In this document: piece by piece, positions 37,166-47,729 of the stretch
Layout of the letters: the number at the start of each line of letters is the position of its first letter
Position numbering within the stretch: the first letter of the stretch is position 1
Source: Methanocaldococcus villosus KIN24-T80
GTDB lineage: Archaea > AGJL01 > Methanococci > Methanococcales > Methanocaldococcaceae
Reading direction: 5' to 3'
DNA length: 64,000 nucleotides
NCBI RefSeq assembly: GCF_000371805.1
Contig: NZ_AQUK01000001.1
Location: 1,004,268 to 1,068,267 of the forward strand
The notes under the pieces: generated by a model
Told to the model about the DNA's origin: nothing
What the model saw: the letters and a program-made list of their open reading frames with translations, nothing else
Databases searched by the model: none
Made by a program: the position numbers and the translations under genes

Positions 37166-39412
37166 ATGATAACAATAAAAATTGATGATACTATGTATAT
37201 AACCCACCCATTGATAAAACCTAATAAATTAGAGGCAAGATTATATCAGCAGATAATAGCAGCAATGGCTTTAAATAAAAATACTTTAGTAGTTCTCCCA
37301 ACTGGTTTAGGAAAGACAGCCATTGCTATATTAACAATAGCAGGAATGTTAACAAAAAAAGATGGGAAAGTCCTTTTCTTAGCTCCCACAAGACCACTTG
37401 TTGAGCAGCACTATAGAACATTGAAAGAAATATTGAACATTGATGAAGATAAAATAATAGCTTTAACAGGGAAAATTTCCCCAGATAAAAGGGAAAAGTT
37501 ATATAGGCAGGGGAAAATATTTGTAGCTACCCCACAAGTTATAGAAAATGATATTATTTCAAAAAGGATAAATATAGATGAATTTGTCTTACTAATAGCT
37601 GATGAAGCACACCATACTGTAGGAAATCATGCATATTCCTTTGTAGCTAAGCACTTTAAAGATAAATGTAGAGTATTAGCCTTAACCGCTTCTCCAGGAT
37701 CAGATATAGAGAAGATTTTAGAGATATGTGAAAACTTAGGAATTGAGCATATTGAGATAAGAACAGGAGATGAGCCTGATGTTAGACCTTATTTATTAAC
37801 TGTAAAGATAATTCCTGTAAAAATTGATTTACCTTTAGAGTTTAGAAAAGCTTTAAAGCTATTAGATGAGGCTATAAAAGATAGATTAAAGTTTTTAAAA
37901 GAAAAAGGAGTTATTGATTCAGTAAGGATTACTAAAACTGATTTGATAGAGTTAAATAATAAATTATTCTCTTATGATGATGAAGTAAAATATGAGCTTA
38001 TAAGAATTTGTTCAGAAGCCTTAAAATTGATGCATGCTAAGGAACTATTAGAAACCCAGGGGAAAAGTATTTTTTTAAATTATATGGAGAAATTACAAAA
38101 CCAAAGAACAAAATCAGCTAAAAATATTTTTGAAGATAATAGAGTTAGGGAAGCTATTTTATTATTAAAAAATACTGATGTAGAACATCCAAAATTAAAT
38201 AAAACTGTTGAGTTAGTTAAAAAAATACTAAATAATAATAAAAATGAAAGAATAATTGTTTTCACACAGTATAGGAATACAGTTGAAAAGATAGTTAATT
38301 TATTAAAACAGGAGGGGATTAATGCTATAAGATTTATAGGTCAGGCTAGTAGAGATGGAAAAGGTATGAGCCAAAAAGAACAAGTTGAAGCTATAGAAAG
38401 ATTTAAAAATGAAGGGGGGGTTCTAGTTTCAACAAGTGTTTCTGAGGAAGGAATTGATATCCCTACTGTTAATTACATTATCTTCTATGAACCTGTACCA
38501 TCAGAAATAAGATTTATTCAGAGAAGAGGAAGGGCAATGAGGGGGGAAGGGGGGAGAGTTTATATACTAATAGCTAAAGGCACAGCTGATGAGGCATACT
38601 ATTGGTCAGCCATATATAAAGAGAGAGAAATGAAAAGATTGCTAAAAAATCTTTGTGAGGCAGTAAATAGAAGATTAAAAAAGAAATTAGAGGAGCAAAA
38701 AAAAGAAGAAAAGAAAGAGGAAAAGAAAGAAATAACTTTATTGGATTTTATAAATAAAGATAATATAAATAAAGAGGAGAAAGAAGAAAGTAAAGTGAAG
38801 ATTATTGTTGACGTTAGAGAAAAAACAATGGCTAAGTTATTACATGATAGGGCTGATGTTGAACTTACAACATTAGAGGTTGGGGATTATGTGCTAAGTG
38901 ATAGGGTAGTTGTTGAAAGAAAAACTGCTGAAGACTTTGTTAATTCAATTATAGATAAAAGATTATTTAATCAACTGAAAGATTTAAAAAAGGTAGAAAA
39001 ACCAATATTAATAATTGAAGGAGAAAACTTTTCAAGAATACATGAAAATGCTTTAAAAGGAGCTATATTATCTATAATATTAGATTTTGGCATTCCAATA
39101 ATCTTTACTAAAGATGAAAATGATACAGCTGATATTTTAATAAGAATAGCTGAGAAAGAGCAGATAAAAGAAAAAAGGCCTGTAATGATAAGGCATGGAA
39201 AAACAGCCATGAGTTTAAAAGAAAGACAAAAATTCATTGTTCAGAGTCTACCAGATGTTGGAGGGGCATTAGCTGAAAGATTGTTAAAACATTTTAAAAC
39301 TGTTGAGAAAGTATTTACTGCTAAAGAGGAAGAACTTTTAAAAGTTGAGGGTGTGGGAAAAGAGAGAGCTAAAAAAATTAGAGAGGTTTTAACTGCAGAA
39401 TATAAAGAGTAG
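37166..39412 (+). CDS. hef: Hef: fused SF2 helicase and XPF-family nuclease
   Basis: 748 residues. The helicase occupies about 1-500: Walker A PTGLGKTA, the ADEAHH box and motif VI QRRGRAMRGEGG. A lysine/glutamate-rich linker (about 505-545) is followed by an XPF nuclease with the VERKTAEDF catalytic motif near 590 and a C-terminal double helix-hairpin-helix (GVGKERAKKI). Hef processes stalled replication forks and is the archaeal relative of FANCM and XPF/Mus81. All key catalytic motifs are intact. The gene diverges from taw3 and abuts hisI, which starts at the next base. Confidence 0.97.
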   Translation: MITIKIDDTMYITHPLIKPNKLEARLYQQIIAAMALNKNTLVVLPTGLGKTAIAILTIAGMLTKKDGKVLFLAPTRPLVEQHYRTLKEILNIDEDKIIALTGKISPDKREKLYRQGKIFVATPQVIENDIISKRINIDEFVLLIADEAHHTVGNHAYSFVAKHFKDKCRVLALTASPGSDIEKILEICENLGIEHIEIRTGDEPDVRPYLLTVKIIPVKIDLPLEFRKALKLLDEAIKDRLKFLKEKGVIDSVRITKTDLIELNNKLFSYDDEVKYELIRICSEALKLMHAKELLETQGKSIFLNYMEKLQNQRTKSAKNIFEDNRVREAILLLKNTDVEHPKLNKTVELVKKILNNNKNERIIVFTQYRNTVEKIVNLLKQEGINAIRFIGQASRDGKGMSQKEQVEAIERFKNEGGVLVSTSVSEEGIDIPTVNYIIFYEPVPSEIRFIQRRGRAMRGEGGRVYILIAKGTADEAYYWSAIYKEREMKRLLKNLCEAVNRRLKKKLEEQKKEEKKEEKKEITLLDFINKDNINKEEKEESKVKIIVDVREKTMAKLLHDRADVELTTLEVGDYVLSDRVVVERKTAEDFVNSIIDKRLFNQLKDLKKVEKPILIIEGENFSRIHENALKGAILSIILDFGIPIIFTKDENDTADILIRIAEKEQIKEKRPVMIRHGKTAMSLKERQKFIVQSLPDVGGALAERLLKHFKTVEKVFTAKEEELLKVEGVGKERAKKIREVLTAEYKE

Positions 39413-39784
39413 ATGGAGGGGGTGTTATTGATAGAAGGTCTTAAATTTAGGGAGATTGATGGAGAAAGGCTAATAGTTGCTGTTGTATGTGATGAAAATA
39501 AGAATGTCTTAATGGTAGCTTTTATGAATGAAGAGGCATTAAAAAAGACATTGGAAACAGGATATATGCATTATTATTCAACAAGTAGAAAAAAACTATG
39601 GAAAAAAGGAGAAGAGAGTGGAAATTATCAAAAATTAATAAAGGTTTATGCTGACTGTGACAAGGATTGTTTATTGTTTATAGTAAAACAACATGGTAAT
39701 GCCTGTCATGAAGGCTATTATTCATGCTTCCATTACAAATTAGAAAATGGTAAATTTGTTCTAACAGAAGAGTATTATAAGTGA
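39413..39784 (+). CDS. hisI: Phosphoribosyl-AMP cyclohydrolase
   Basis: 123 residues, a monofunctional HisI (no HisE fusion). It hydrolyses phosphoribosyl-AMP in the third step of histidine synthesis. Metal-binding residues are in [12 protein letters not shown] and [13 protein letters not shown], and the [14 protein letters not shown] segment binds substrate. The ATG at 39413 immediately follows the hef stop; a TTG at 39428 just after GGGGTG is an alternative start. No other his genes are nearby, as expected since his genes are scattered in methanococci. cofH follows 4 bp later, as in M. jannaschii. Confidence 0.95.
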   Translation: MEGVLLIEGLKFREIDGERLIVAVVCDENKNVLMVAFMNEEALKKTLETGYMHYYSTSRKKLWKKGEESGNYQKLIKVYADCDKDCLLFIVKQHGNACHEGYYSCFHYKLENGKFVLTEEYYK

Positions 39785-39788
39785 GACT

Positions 39789-40865
39789 ATGGATTTATGT
39801 AAGTTCAAAGAGAGAGAAATAAAAAAAAGAGAAGCTCTAGAGTTATTTGAAGAGGAAGATTTTTATGACATATTAAAATTTGCAGATAGTTTAAGAAAAG
39901 AGATTGTTGGGGATATTGTTACATATGTTGTTAATAGGAATATAAACTTTACAAATATATGTGTAAATAACTGCAGGTTCTGTGCATTCAGAGTTAATGA
40001 AAGAGATAAAAGGGCTTATTTTTTAGATATAGATGAAATTGTTAAAAAGGCAATAGAAGCTAAAAAGTTAGGATGTACAGAAGTTTGTATTCAAAGTGGT
40101 CTTCATCCAAAGATAGATACATATTATCAAGCTAAAATTCTTAAAGAAATTCATGAAGCTTTAAAACCTTATGGAGATATTCATATTCATGCTTTTTCAC
40201 CAATGGAGGTTTATTTTGGGGCAGAAAATGCAGGTTTAGATATAAAAGAAGCTCTAAAAATATTAAAAGAATCTGGACTCAATTCTATGCCTGGAACTGC
40301 TGCAGAAATTTTAGATGATGAAATAAGGGAGATTATATGCCCAAATAAAATAAAAACTAAAGATTGGATAAGAATAATAAAAACTGCCCATAAGTTAGAA
40401 ATCCCCACAACAGCAACAATGATGTATGGACATATAGAAGAGTATAAACATATTGTTAATCACATATATATTATTAAAGAAATTCAAGAAGAAACTGGAG
40501 GTTTTACTGAGTTTGTCCCCCTGTCATTTATTTATCAAAATTCTCCTCTTTATAAGGAAGGGTTAGCAAGAGCTGGAGCTTCTGGAATAGAGGATTTAAA
40601 AGTGATTGCAATAAGCAGAATAATATTTAAAGATATTTTGAAAAATATACAAGCTTCATGGGTAAAATTAGGTAAGAAAATGGTTCAAGTTGCTTTAAGA
40701 TGTGGAGCTAATGATGTTGGGGGAACTTTGATAGAGGAGAATATATCAAGATCAGCAGGATCTGAACATGGAGTTTCTCTTTCAGTTAAAGAGATTAGGG
40801 AAATGATAGAAAGAGTTAATCTAATTCCAAAGCAGAGAGATACTCTATATAACATCATAAGGTGA
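39789..40865 (+). CDS. cofH: FO synthase subunit CofH
   Basis: 358 residues. The radical SAM motif C-x3-C-x2-C is in CVNNCRFCAF (about 58-65). CofH joins the tyrosine-derived hydroxybenzyl group to 5-amino-6-ribitylaminouracil; CofG, a separate protein in methanogens, closes the ring to FO. Landmarks separating it from CofG are the GGLHP-like QSGLHPKID segment and FSPMEV followed by SMPGTAAEI. GTGAGACT precedes the ATG. The next gene begins five bases after the stop. Confidence 0.93.
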   Translation: MDLCKFKEREIKKREALELFEEEDFYDILKFADSLRKEIVGDIVTYVVNRNINFTNICVNNCRFCAFRVNERDKRAYFLDIDEIVKKAIEAKKLGCTEVCIQSGLHPKIDTYYQAKILKEIHEALKPYGDIHIHAFSPMEVYFGAENAGLDIKEALKILKESGLNSMPGTAAEILDDEIREIICPNKIKTKDWIRIIKTAHKLEIPTTATMMYGHIEEYKHIVNHIYIIKEIQEETGGFTEFVPLSFIYQNSPLYKEGLARAGASGIEDLKVIAISRIIFKDILKNIQASWVKLGKKMVQVALRCGANDVGGTLIEENISRSAGSEHGVSLSVKEIREMIERVNLIPKQRDTLYNIIR

Positions 40866-40869
40866 GACT

Positions 40870-41334
40870 ATAAAGAGACACTTTCTTAGTAAAAAAGAAA
40901 TAAAAAATTTAAAAAAAGAGCTTGAAGAGTATGTAAATATAGAGTTACCAAAAAAGAATATAGAAGTTGCTGTTTTTGATGATTTTGAAGTTTATTTATT
41001 AGATAAAGAACCAATAGCTATAAAGAAGGATAATAAGATATTTCCATCATTAAAATTACTGTTAAAGAATAATCCAAAGAAAAATATAGTTATAGTTGAT
41101 ACAGGAGCTATAAAATTTCTAATAAAAGGAGCTGATGTAATGGTTCCTGGAATAAAGGAGGTAGATAATTTTAATAAGGGAGATGTAGTTTTTGTTTTAG
41201 ATGAAGTTCATAAAAAGCCAATATGTGTAGGAATAGCTTTAATGTCTCATGAAGAAATAAAGAATTCTGAAAAAGGAAAAGCTATAAAGAATATACACTA
41301 TGTTGGAGATAAAATTTGGAATTTTAAAGGGTGA
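40870..41334 (+). CDS. MCT-1/Tma20-like PUA-domain protein, apparent AUA start codon
   Basis: Reads as 154 residues beginning (M)KRHFLSKKEIKNLKKEL and ending IHYVGDKIWNFKG. The second half matches the PUA part of eukaryotic MCT-1/Tma20: DTGAIKFLIKGADVMVPGI, KPICVGIALMSHEEI and NIHYVGDKIW. MCT-1 with DENR acts in ribosome recycling and non-canonical initiation; the archaeal role is unsettled. The frame is open only from the stop at 40858 and contains no ATG, GTG or TTG before 41140, well inside the PUA domain. GGTGA at 40861-40865 is followed after four bases by ATA (40870), the spacing other genes here use for ATG. I therefore take ATA as the start, with a sequencing error or point mutation as the alternative. 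Confidence 0.85.
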   Translation: MKRHFLSKKEIKNLKKELEEYVNIELPKKNIEVAVFDDFEVYLLDKEPIAIKKDNKIFPSLKLLLKNNPKKNIVIVDTGAIKFLIKGADVMVPGIKEVDNFNKGDVVFVLDEVHKKPICVGIALMSHEEIKNSEKGKAIKNIHYVGDKIWNFKG

Positions 41335-41338
41335 ATAA

Positions 41339-42148
41339 ATGAAAATCTCTGAAAAATTTGAAGAATTAAAGAAAAAAGGAGAAAAAGCATTTATAGCTTT
41401 TTATGTTGCAGGAGATCCTAACATAGAGATGTCAGAAAGGGCTTTAGAAGTTATATGCAAATATGCTGATATTGTTGAAATAGGAATTCCTTTTTCTGAT
41501 CCTGTTGCTGATGGTTTAACAATACAAAAAGCTGATGTCAGGGCACTTTCATCAGGTATGACACCAATAAAAGCTTTTGAGATTGTTAAAAGATTAAATA
41601 GCAAATTTCCAAAAGTACCAAAAGTATTTTTAACATATTATAATATTATTTTTAAAATGGGAGAAGAAGAGTTTGTTAAAAGATGTAAAGAGGTTGGAGT
41701 AGCTGGAATAATTGTCCCAGATTTACCATTGGAAGAGTCAGACTCACTATATAATATTTGTAAAAAGTATGGTGTAGATCTCATCTATCTGGTAGCTCCA
41801 ACCACAACAGAAGAAAGATTAAAAAAAATATTAGAAAGAGCTTCAGGATTTGTCTATGCAGTTTCTGTTACTGGAACTACGGGAGAAAGAGAAAAAATAG
41901 CTGAAGAAACTAAAGAATTAATTAAAAGGGTCAAAAAATATTCAAAAATTCCTGTATGTGTTGGATTTGGGATATCTAAAAAGGAACATGTTGAAGAGTT
42001 ATGTAGTATAGCTGATGGAGCTATTGTGGGTAGTGCTATTGTTAAACTTGTAGAAAAGTATAAAGGTGAAGAGTTTTTAAGAGAACTTGAGAAATTTGTT
42101 AAAGAATTAAAAGAAGGGACAAAAAAGAAAATAATAATAAAAAACTAA
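41339..42148 (+). CDS. trpA: Tryptophan synthase alpha chain
   Basis: 269 residues. The catalytic glutamate (DIVEIGIPFSDP) and aspartate (DPVADG) of the indole-glycerol-phosphate lyase site are present, as are the YYNIIFKMG segment and the phosphate loop GFGISKKEHV. TrpA passes indole to TrpB, but trpB is not adjacent: the upstream gene is the PUA protein and the downstream one is on the other strand. GGGTGAATAA precedes the ATG. The C-terminus is lysine-rich. It overlaps the convergent methyltransferase gene by 4 bp. Confidence 0.96.
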   Translation: MKISEKFEELKKKGEKAFIAFYVAGDPNIEMSERALEVICKYADIVEIGIPFSDPVADGLTIQKADVRALSSGMTPIKAFEIVKRLNSKFPKVPKVFLTYYNIIFKMGEEEFVKRCKEVGVAGIIVPDLPLEESDSLYNICKKYGVDLIYLVAPTTTEERLKKILERASGFVYAVSVTGTTGEREKIAEETKELIKRVKKYSKIPVCVGFGISKKEHVEELCSIADGAIVGSAIVKLVEKYKGEEFLRELEKFVKELKEGTKKKIIIKN

Positions 42149-42717
42149 AGTTTTTTAGCATTTATTATATATAACTCTTCAAATGGGAGTTTTAACTTGG
42201 CTTTAATCTCCACTTTAAATCCTAAATTTTTTAATATTGATAATGTTTTATCTTTATCATTTAATGAACTTTGAACTAATTGGATAACTCCTCCATCTTT
42301 TAAATATTTTGGAGCTTCTTTTAAAAATCTATCTAAAACAGCCCTCCCATCTTTTCCTCCATCAAAAGCATAGTTTATATAACCATCTAACTTTTCATCC
42401 TCTTCTGTGGGTAAATATGGAGGGTTAAAAATAATAACATCAAATTTACCTTTTATATTTTCAAATAAATCACTTTCTATAATCTCTATTTTAGCATTGT
42501 TTAATTTAGCATTATATTTAGCCAATTTAACAGCATATGGATTTATATCTGTTGCCACTACTCTTTTAGCCCCTTTTTTATAGCAAGCTATAGCTATTAA
42601 ACCACAACCTGTTCCAATCTCTAAAACCTCTTTTCCTTCAACATCAACTAAGTTGTTTAATAATAAATAACTATCTTCAGCAGGTTCATATACATATTTA
42701 TGAAACTTTAGCTTCAT
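42145..42717 (-). CDS. HemK/Mtq2-like N5-glutamine methyltransferase
   Basis: 190 residues with the Rossmann SAM motif LEIGTGCGLIAI (about 35-46) and the catalytic NPPYLP motif (about 99-104) that holds the glutamine amide of the GGQ loop. It has no N-terminal PrmC domain, so it matches the short archaeal/eukaryotic Mtq2 form that methylates aRF1 (with Trm112 where present). The N-terminal YEPAEDSYLLL segment is diagnostic. Its start overlaps the end of the upstream HAD gene by 20 bp on the same strand. Confidence 0.92.
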   Translation of the reverse strand: MKLKFHKYVYEPAEDSYLLLNNLVDVEGKEVLEIGTGCGLIAIACYKKGAKRVVATDINPYAVKLAKYNAKLNNAKIEIIESDLFENIKGKFDVIIFNPPYLPTEEDEKLDGYINYAFDGGKDGRAVLDRFLKEAPKYLKDGGVIQLVQSSLNDKDKTLSILKNLGFKVEIKAKLKLPFEELYIINAKKL

Positions 42718-43504
42718 TTTTCTCCTCTAATAATTTTTTAACTATATCAACAACTTCCTTTATATTCTCAATTTTAATATCTGCTGCCTCTATAGCTTTT
42801 TTTGAAGTATATCCACTTTGTAATGTGGCTATAGCTAAATGGCTTTCTTTCATAGCAGGCACATCATTAGCTCCATCCCCAACCATTATTGTAAAATATC
42901 CATCTGTTTTTAGATTTTTTATCAGATCTTTTTTTAATTTATGATGCGCTTCAGGTAATATGTATCTTTTATTAACTCCTGTTAGCTCAGCCAATTTTTC
43001 TATAAATTCTCTTCTATCTCCAGAAGCTATAAAAACTTTTACTCCTAAATTTTTTAGTTCCTTTATGGTGTCTTTAACTTCTGGAAAGAGACACCCTGCA
43101 GTAGCTATGGTATATTCTATCTCTCCTTCATTAGTATCTACTATTAAAGCACTACCATATCCAGTTTCAATATTGTATTTTTTTAAAATTTCTAGAGGTT
43201 CTTTTAATTCTTTCATTTTAGCCTTCTTATCTTTATATATTCCATTTATATCTATTGGAGGATTACAGTATGAGATGCCAATATCTACTTCTTTAAGAAA
43301 ATCTGTTATTAACTTATTATCATCACAAACATCAACAGTTTTTAGAGGGTCATCTTTTATTATTACCAAAGCTCTTCCCACTTTTTCATCAACTATATCC
43401 ACTGTTTGCCTATTACATATAAACTTACCTCTTTTCAAATCTTTAATAACTCTTATTATCTTAACCAAGGTTCCAGCACTGTCAAAGACAACAGCTATCT
43501 TCAT
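42698..43504 (-). CDS. HAD-superfamily protein, soluble P-type-ATPase-like phosphatase
   Basis: 268 residues. The HAD core has motif I FDSAGTLV (nucleophile D8), motif II in IASGDRRE, and motif III/IV in VGDGANDVPAM, the form seen in P-type ATPases and stand-alone relatives. No membrane helices are present, so it is soluble. Motif I reads DSAGT rather than DKTGT, with the acid/base position replaced by alanine, so the reaction may differ from that of classical phosphatases. A central insertion (about 15-110) could be a cap. The family occurs in methanogens without an established substrate. Confidence 0.8.
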   Translation of the reverse strand: MKIAVVFDSAGTLVKIIRVIKDLKRGKFICNRQTVDIVDEKVGRALVIIKDDPLKTVDVCDDNKLITDFLKEVDIGISYCNPPIDINGIYKDKKAKMKELKEPLEILKKYNIETGYGSALIVDTNEGEIEYTIATAGCLFPEVKDTIKELKNLGVKVFIASGDRREFIEKLAELTGVNKRYILPEAHHKLKKDLIKNLKTDGYFTIMVGDGANDVPAMKESHLAIATLQSGYTSKKAIEAADIKIENIKEVVDIVKKLLEEKNEAKVS

Positions 43505-43592
43505 ACCAACTCACTCTTAAATCTTAAACAATAAAATTTATACTCCCTAACTATTTAAAATATATTGGATCATATAAGATTTAGGTGATAGT

Positions 43593-46208
43593 GTGGAAAT
43601 GCCAAAAGACTACAATATAGAGATAGAAAAAAAGGTTCAAAAAAAGTGGGAAAATGAAGAGATTTATAAATTTATAGAAAACTCTGATAAGCCTCCATAT
43701 ATTATTGATACTCCTCCTCCATACCCAACTGGAAGGTTACATTTAGGGCATGCTTTAAATTGGACATACATGGATATTATTGCCAGATATAAAAGAATGA
43801 AAGGATATAATGTCCTCTTTCCACAAGGTTGGGATTGTCATGGATTACCTACAGAAGTTAAAGTTGAGGAGATATATAATATTACCAAATCAGACATAGA
43901 TAGAAAGAAGTTTAGAGAATTGTGTATAAAATTAACTGAAGAGAATATAAGGAGAATGAGAGAACAAATAAAATCATTAGGAATATCAATAGATTGGAGT
44001 AGGGAATATATTACAATGAAACCTGATTATATAAAAAAGTCACAGACAGCTTTTGTTAGAATGTATAAACAGGGGTTAATATATAGAGGAGAATTCCCAG
44101 TTAATTGGTGTCCTCGCTGTCAAACAGCTATAGCTTTTGCTGAAGTAGAATATATTGAAAGAGAAAGCTATCTAAATTATATCAAATTTAAAGGTGATGA
44201 GAAAGATCTAATAATAGCCACAACAAGGCCTGAATTGTTACCTGCATGTGTGGCTATTCTTGTTCATCCTGAGGATGAGAGATATAAGGATATAGTTGGA
44301 AAAGAATTCACTGTCCCTTTATTTGGTCAAAAGGTTAAAGTTTTAGCTGATGAATCTGTTGAAAAAGAATTTGGAACAGGGGCAGTGATGGTTTGTACTT
44401 TTGGGGATAAAACAGATGTTCATTGGGTTAATAAATATAATCTACCTGTTATAAAAGCTGTAAATGAGAGAGGAGAGTTAACAGAAGTAGCTGGGAAATA
44501 TAAGGGATTAAAGACAGAAGAAGCTAGAAAGAGAATAATAGAAGACCTAAAAAAGGAAGGGTATTTAATTAAACAAGAGAAAATAAAACAAAATGTTGGG
44601 GTTTGTTGGAGATGTAAGACACCTATTGAAATAATTGTCACAAAACAGTGGTTTGTTGATATTAAAAAATTACTACCAAAAGTTAGGGAAGTTGTAGATG
44701 AAATAAAATGGGTTCCTGAACATATGAAAATTAGGTTATTAAATTGGATAGAAAACATGGATTGGGATTGGGTTATTAGCAGGCAGAGAATATTTGCTAC
44801 ACCCATTCCAATATGGTATTGTAGAGATTGTGGAAATATTGTAGTTGCTAAAGAAGAAGACCTTCCAATAGATCCTACTGAAAAAGGATACAAGTGTGAT
44901 AAATGTGGCTCAACCAATTTAGAACCTGAAAAGGATGTATTAGACACATGGATGGATTCTTCAATAACTCCACTGGTTATAACAAAATGGTTAGAGGATG
45001 AAGAGTTTTTCAAAAAGCACTATCCTACACAGCTTAGACCTCAAGGACATGATATAATAAGAACATGGGCATTCTATACAATATTAAGATCAGTAGCACT
45101 AACAGGAAAAAAACCTTGGGAAGAGATTGTAATAAATGGAATGGTTTTAGGAGAAGATGGACATAAAATGAGTAAGAGCAGAGGTAATGTTGTTGAACCT
45201 GATGAAATAATAGAGAAATATGGAGCTGATTCATTAAGACTCTGGGCAAGTAACAGTACAATAGGGGAAGATGTTCAATTCTTATGGAAAGAGGTTGATT
45301 ATGCATACAGATTCTTAAGGAAATTTTGGAATGCCTGTAGATTTGCAAAGATGCATATTGACAACATAGATGAGTTAAAGAAAAATAGGAAAGTAAATAA
45401 TATAGTTGATAGGTGGATATTAAGTAAGCTTCAAAAATTAATAGAGAAGATTGACAATGATCTTAGTAATTATAGATTTAATACAATTGTCAATCTTTAC
45501 AAATTCATATGGCATGAGTTCTGTGACAATTATATTGAGATGGTTAAATATAGATTATATGAAAAAAATGATTTAGAGGCAAAATATACACTATATTATG
45601 TTATAGATAAACTTATTAGATTACTCACACCATTTGCTCCTCATTTCTGTGACTACATATCTGAGATATATAATATAGATAATTTACACTTTTCATTCCC
45701 AGAAGTGAATAGAGAGTTGATAGATGAAAATGCTGAAAAGTATGGGGAGATTATTAAGAATACAATAGTTGCTATAAGGAGATATAAAGCTAATAAAGGG
45801 TTGTCATTAAATGCTAAATTAAAGGAGGTTTTCATATATACTGAGGATGAAGATACATATAAAGCTTTAAATTTAGGATTGGAAGATATAAAAGGTACAA
45901 TGAAGATAGAAGATGTAAAGATAATCAAAGGTAAGCCAGAATTAAGATATAAAATAATAGAAATCATTCCAGACAAATCTAAGATAGGTCCTGAGTTTAA
46001 GAAACATACTAAAGAGGTTATGGAAATTATCAAAAATGCTGATGAAGAGACATTAGAGAAAATACTTTCTGAAGGATTAAAAACTGAGTTTGGTATTATC
46101 AGAAGAGAGCATATAAAAGATGTTAAAAGAGCTTTATTTGTTGAAGGTAAAGAAGTAGAAGCAGTAAATATAGAGAATGTTTTAGCTCTTGCCTTGGTTA
46201 AACTTTAA
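43593..46208 (+). CDS. valS: Valyl-tRNA synthetase
   Basis: 871 residues, class Ia. The HIGH signature is LHLGHALNW (about residues 49-57) and KMSKS is [11 protein letters not shown]. The editing domain with [10 protein letters not shown] and a zinc-binding region (CRDCGNIV and CDKCGSTN) are in place. It charges tRNA-Val and removes mischarged threonine. The probable start is the GTG at 43593, after GGTGATA. The gene is unbroken and ends 6 bp before the convergent transducer gene, marking the left edge of the chemotaxis island. Confidence 0.97.
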   Translation: MEMPKDYNIEIEKKVQKKWENEEIYKFIENSDKPPYIIDTPPPYPTGRLHLGHALNWTYMDIIARYKRMKGYNVLFPQGWDCHGLPTEVKVEEIYNITKSDIDRKKFRELCIKLTEENIRRMREQIKSLGISIDWSREYITMKPDYIKKSQTAFVRMYKQGLIYRGEFPVNWCPRCQTAIAFAEVEYIERESYLNYIKFKGDEKDLIIATTRPELLPACVAILVHPEDERYKDIVGKEFTVPLFGQKVKVLADESVEKEFGTGAVMVCTFGDKTDVHWVNKYNLPVIKAVNERGELTEVAGKYKGLKTEEARKRIIEDLKKEGYLIKQEKIKQNVGVCWRCKTPIEIIVTKQWFVDIKKLLPKVREVVDEIKWVPEHMKIRLLNWIENMDWDWVISRQRIFATPIPIWYCRDCGNIVVAKEEDLPIDPTEKGYKCDKCGSTNLEPEKDVLDTWMDSSITPLVITKWLEDEEFFKKHYPTQLRPQGHDIIRTWAFYTILRSVALTGKKPWEEIVINGMVLGEDGHKMSKSRGNVVEPDEIIEKYGADSLRLWASNSTIGEDVQFLWKEVDYAYRFLRKFWNACRFAKMHIDNIDELKKNRKVNNIVDRWILSKLQKLIEKIDNDLSNYRFNTIVNLYKFIWHEFCDNYIEMVKYRLYEKNDLEAKYTLYYVIDKLIRLLTPFAPHFCDYISEIYNIDNLHFSFPEVNRELIDENAEKYGEIIKNTIVAIRRYKANKGLSLNAKLKEVFIYTEDEDTYKALNLGLEDIKGTMKIEDVKIIKGKPELRYKIIEIIPDKSKIGPEFKKHTKEVMEIIKNADEETLEKILSEGLKTEFGIIRREHIKDVKRALFVEGKEVEAVNIENVLALALVKL

Positions 46209-46214
46209 AATTTT

Positions 46215-47648
46215 TTAATGTTTAAATTCATTATTAATTTTAAATCTTAAAGATAATTCCTCAGCTATTTTTGATGTCTCTTTTAGATCAATTATTATTT
46301 TTCTAAACTCTGATATTGTTGAGTTCAACTCCTCAGTTGAAGCTGTTAACTCTTCAGCAGTTGCAGCAAACTCTTCTGATATAGAAGCGATGTCTTGAAT
46401 ATGCCTTAAAGCTGTTTCAACGTTCTCTTTTGAAGTCTTAGCACTCTCTTGAATTCTAACTATAGTTTCATTAGCTTTATCGATAGCCTCTTTTATCTTT
46501 AAGAATGCATTATTAACTTCATCTATAACAATAACTCCTCTATCAACAGCCTCTTTTCCAGTTAAACCAAGATCAATAGTTTTCTCGATAGCTGATCTTA
46601 TCTCTTCTACAGTTTTATTTATATCATCAACAGACTTTCCTATCTCTTCAGCTAATCCTTTTATCTCACTAGCGACAACTGCGAAACCTCTTCCTGCCTC
46701 TCCAGCCCTTGCAGCTTCAATAGATGCGTTTAATGCTAATAATCCTGTTTGTTCAGCGATATCTTTAATTAAAGCTGTTATTTCATTTATCTTCTCACTC
46801 TTCTTACCAAGCTCCTCTAAAGCCTTTCCAAGCTCATCAATAATATTCGCTATTCTCTGCATAGCCTCAATAGCATTTTCAACGTTCTTAACCCCTTCAT
46901 TAGCTTTCTCATCAACTACAGCCATCGCTTCTACTCCTTCCTCAGCAGCTTTAAGTGTATCTTCAGCCATCTTAGCTGTATCTTCAACCTCCTGAGTTAA
47001 ATCTTGCAACTTATTAGATTGATCTGTCGCTGCAACAGCAACTTGGTTAGCTGCATCGGCTATCTGTTCTGATGTTTCTTTTATTCTATTAACTTCTTCT
47101 TCCGCTCTATGGATTTCAGAATTTAATTTTTTAACGTCTTCTATTAAATCTCCTATCAATCTTGATAAACTATCCAATGCATTATTAATAACTACTCTTA
47201 ATTTTTCTAATTTATTTCCTTTTTGTTTTGAAATTCTTTCAGTTAAAGATCCGTTAGATATTGCTTTCATAACTCTATAAATCTCATTTAAAAAATTTTC
47301 AATCTCACTCATATTATTTTCATAAATCTTATCTTTTTTTATAATAAATTCTTTAATATTATATAAGTTATAAATAATATTGTCTAAAATATCATTACTT
47401 TTTTTAAATTTAATTTCAATATTTACATTCCCCCTTGATATTTCATTTGATATCTTCTCAATATACAATAACTTAGTGATTAACAATTTTTTAATAATTA
47501 TAAAACAGAATATACCAAAAATAATTGAAACAGTATTTAAAAATATAATATCACTAATGGCCTTACTTATAAATATAGAAAATATTAAAACTATAACTAT
47601 ATAACCTACAATGGGCATTGATAATATTACCCTACTATCTATATTCAT
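46215..47648 (-). CDS. Methyl-accepting chemotaxis transducer without extracellular domain
   Basis: 477 residues. Two adjacent membrane helices at about 8-30 and 35-55 leave almost no external loop, so it senses a cytoplasmic or membrane signal. A HAMP-like region follows, and the coiled-coil signalling domain (about 185-460) carries the hairpin tip [24 protein letters not shown], which contacts CheA and CheW. Codons for about 250 residues of this domain are shared almost letter for letter with the transducer at 55796. The start ATG at 47648 follows GGTGATG. It converges with valS and diverges from the first coiled-coil gene. Confidence 0.94.
   Translation of the reverse strand: MNIDSRVILSMPIVGYIVIVLIFSIFISKAISDIIFLNTVSIIFGIFCFIIIKKLLITKLLYIEKISNEISRGNVNIEIKFKKSNDILDNIIYNLYNIKEFIIKKDKIYENNMSEIENFLNEIYRVMKAISNGSLTERISKQKGNKLEKLRVVINNALDSLSRLIGDLIEDVKKLNSEIHRAEEEVNRIKETSEQIADAANQVAVAATDQSNKLQDLTQEVEDTAKMAEDTLKAAEEGVEAMAVVDEKANEGVKNVENAIEAMQRIANIIDELGKALEELGKKSEKINEITALIKDIAEQTGLLALNASIEAARAGEAGRGFAVVASEIKGLAEEIGKSVDDINKTVEEIRSAIEKTIDLGLTGKEAVDRGVIVIDEVNNAFLKIKEAIDKANETIVRIQESAKTSKENVETALRHIQDIASISEEFAATAEELTASTEELNSTISEFRKIIIDLKETSKIAEELSLRFKINNEFKH
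46327..47081 (-). repeat. 755-bp near-identical tract, copy 1 (MCP signalling domain)
   Basis: This tract inside the first transducer matches 55890-56644 in the third transducer over its full 755 bases in the same orientation. By eye I found one difference: CAGCAACTT near 47037 against CAGCTACTT in the other copy. Similarity drops abruptly at both ends. The encoded signalling domains are identical. Confidence 0.9.
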
Positions 47649-47729
47649 CTTACATCACCAAATTAATTTTAATAAATTATAAACTATTTTTATATTTTGT
47701 GTAGGTAGATGTGTAAGTGAGGTGTAATA

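Noticed and set aside
41140-41334. Separate 64-residue protein starting at ATG 41140
   Set aside because: It is only the last part of the PUA domain; the same frame codes for the rest of the MCT-1-like protein back to 40870.
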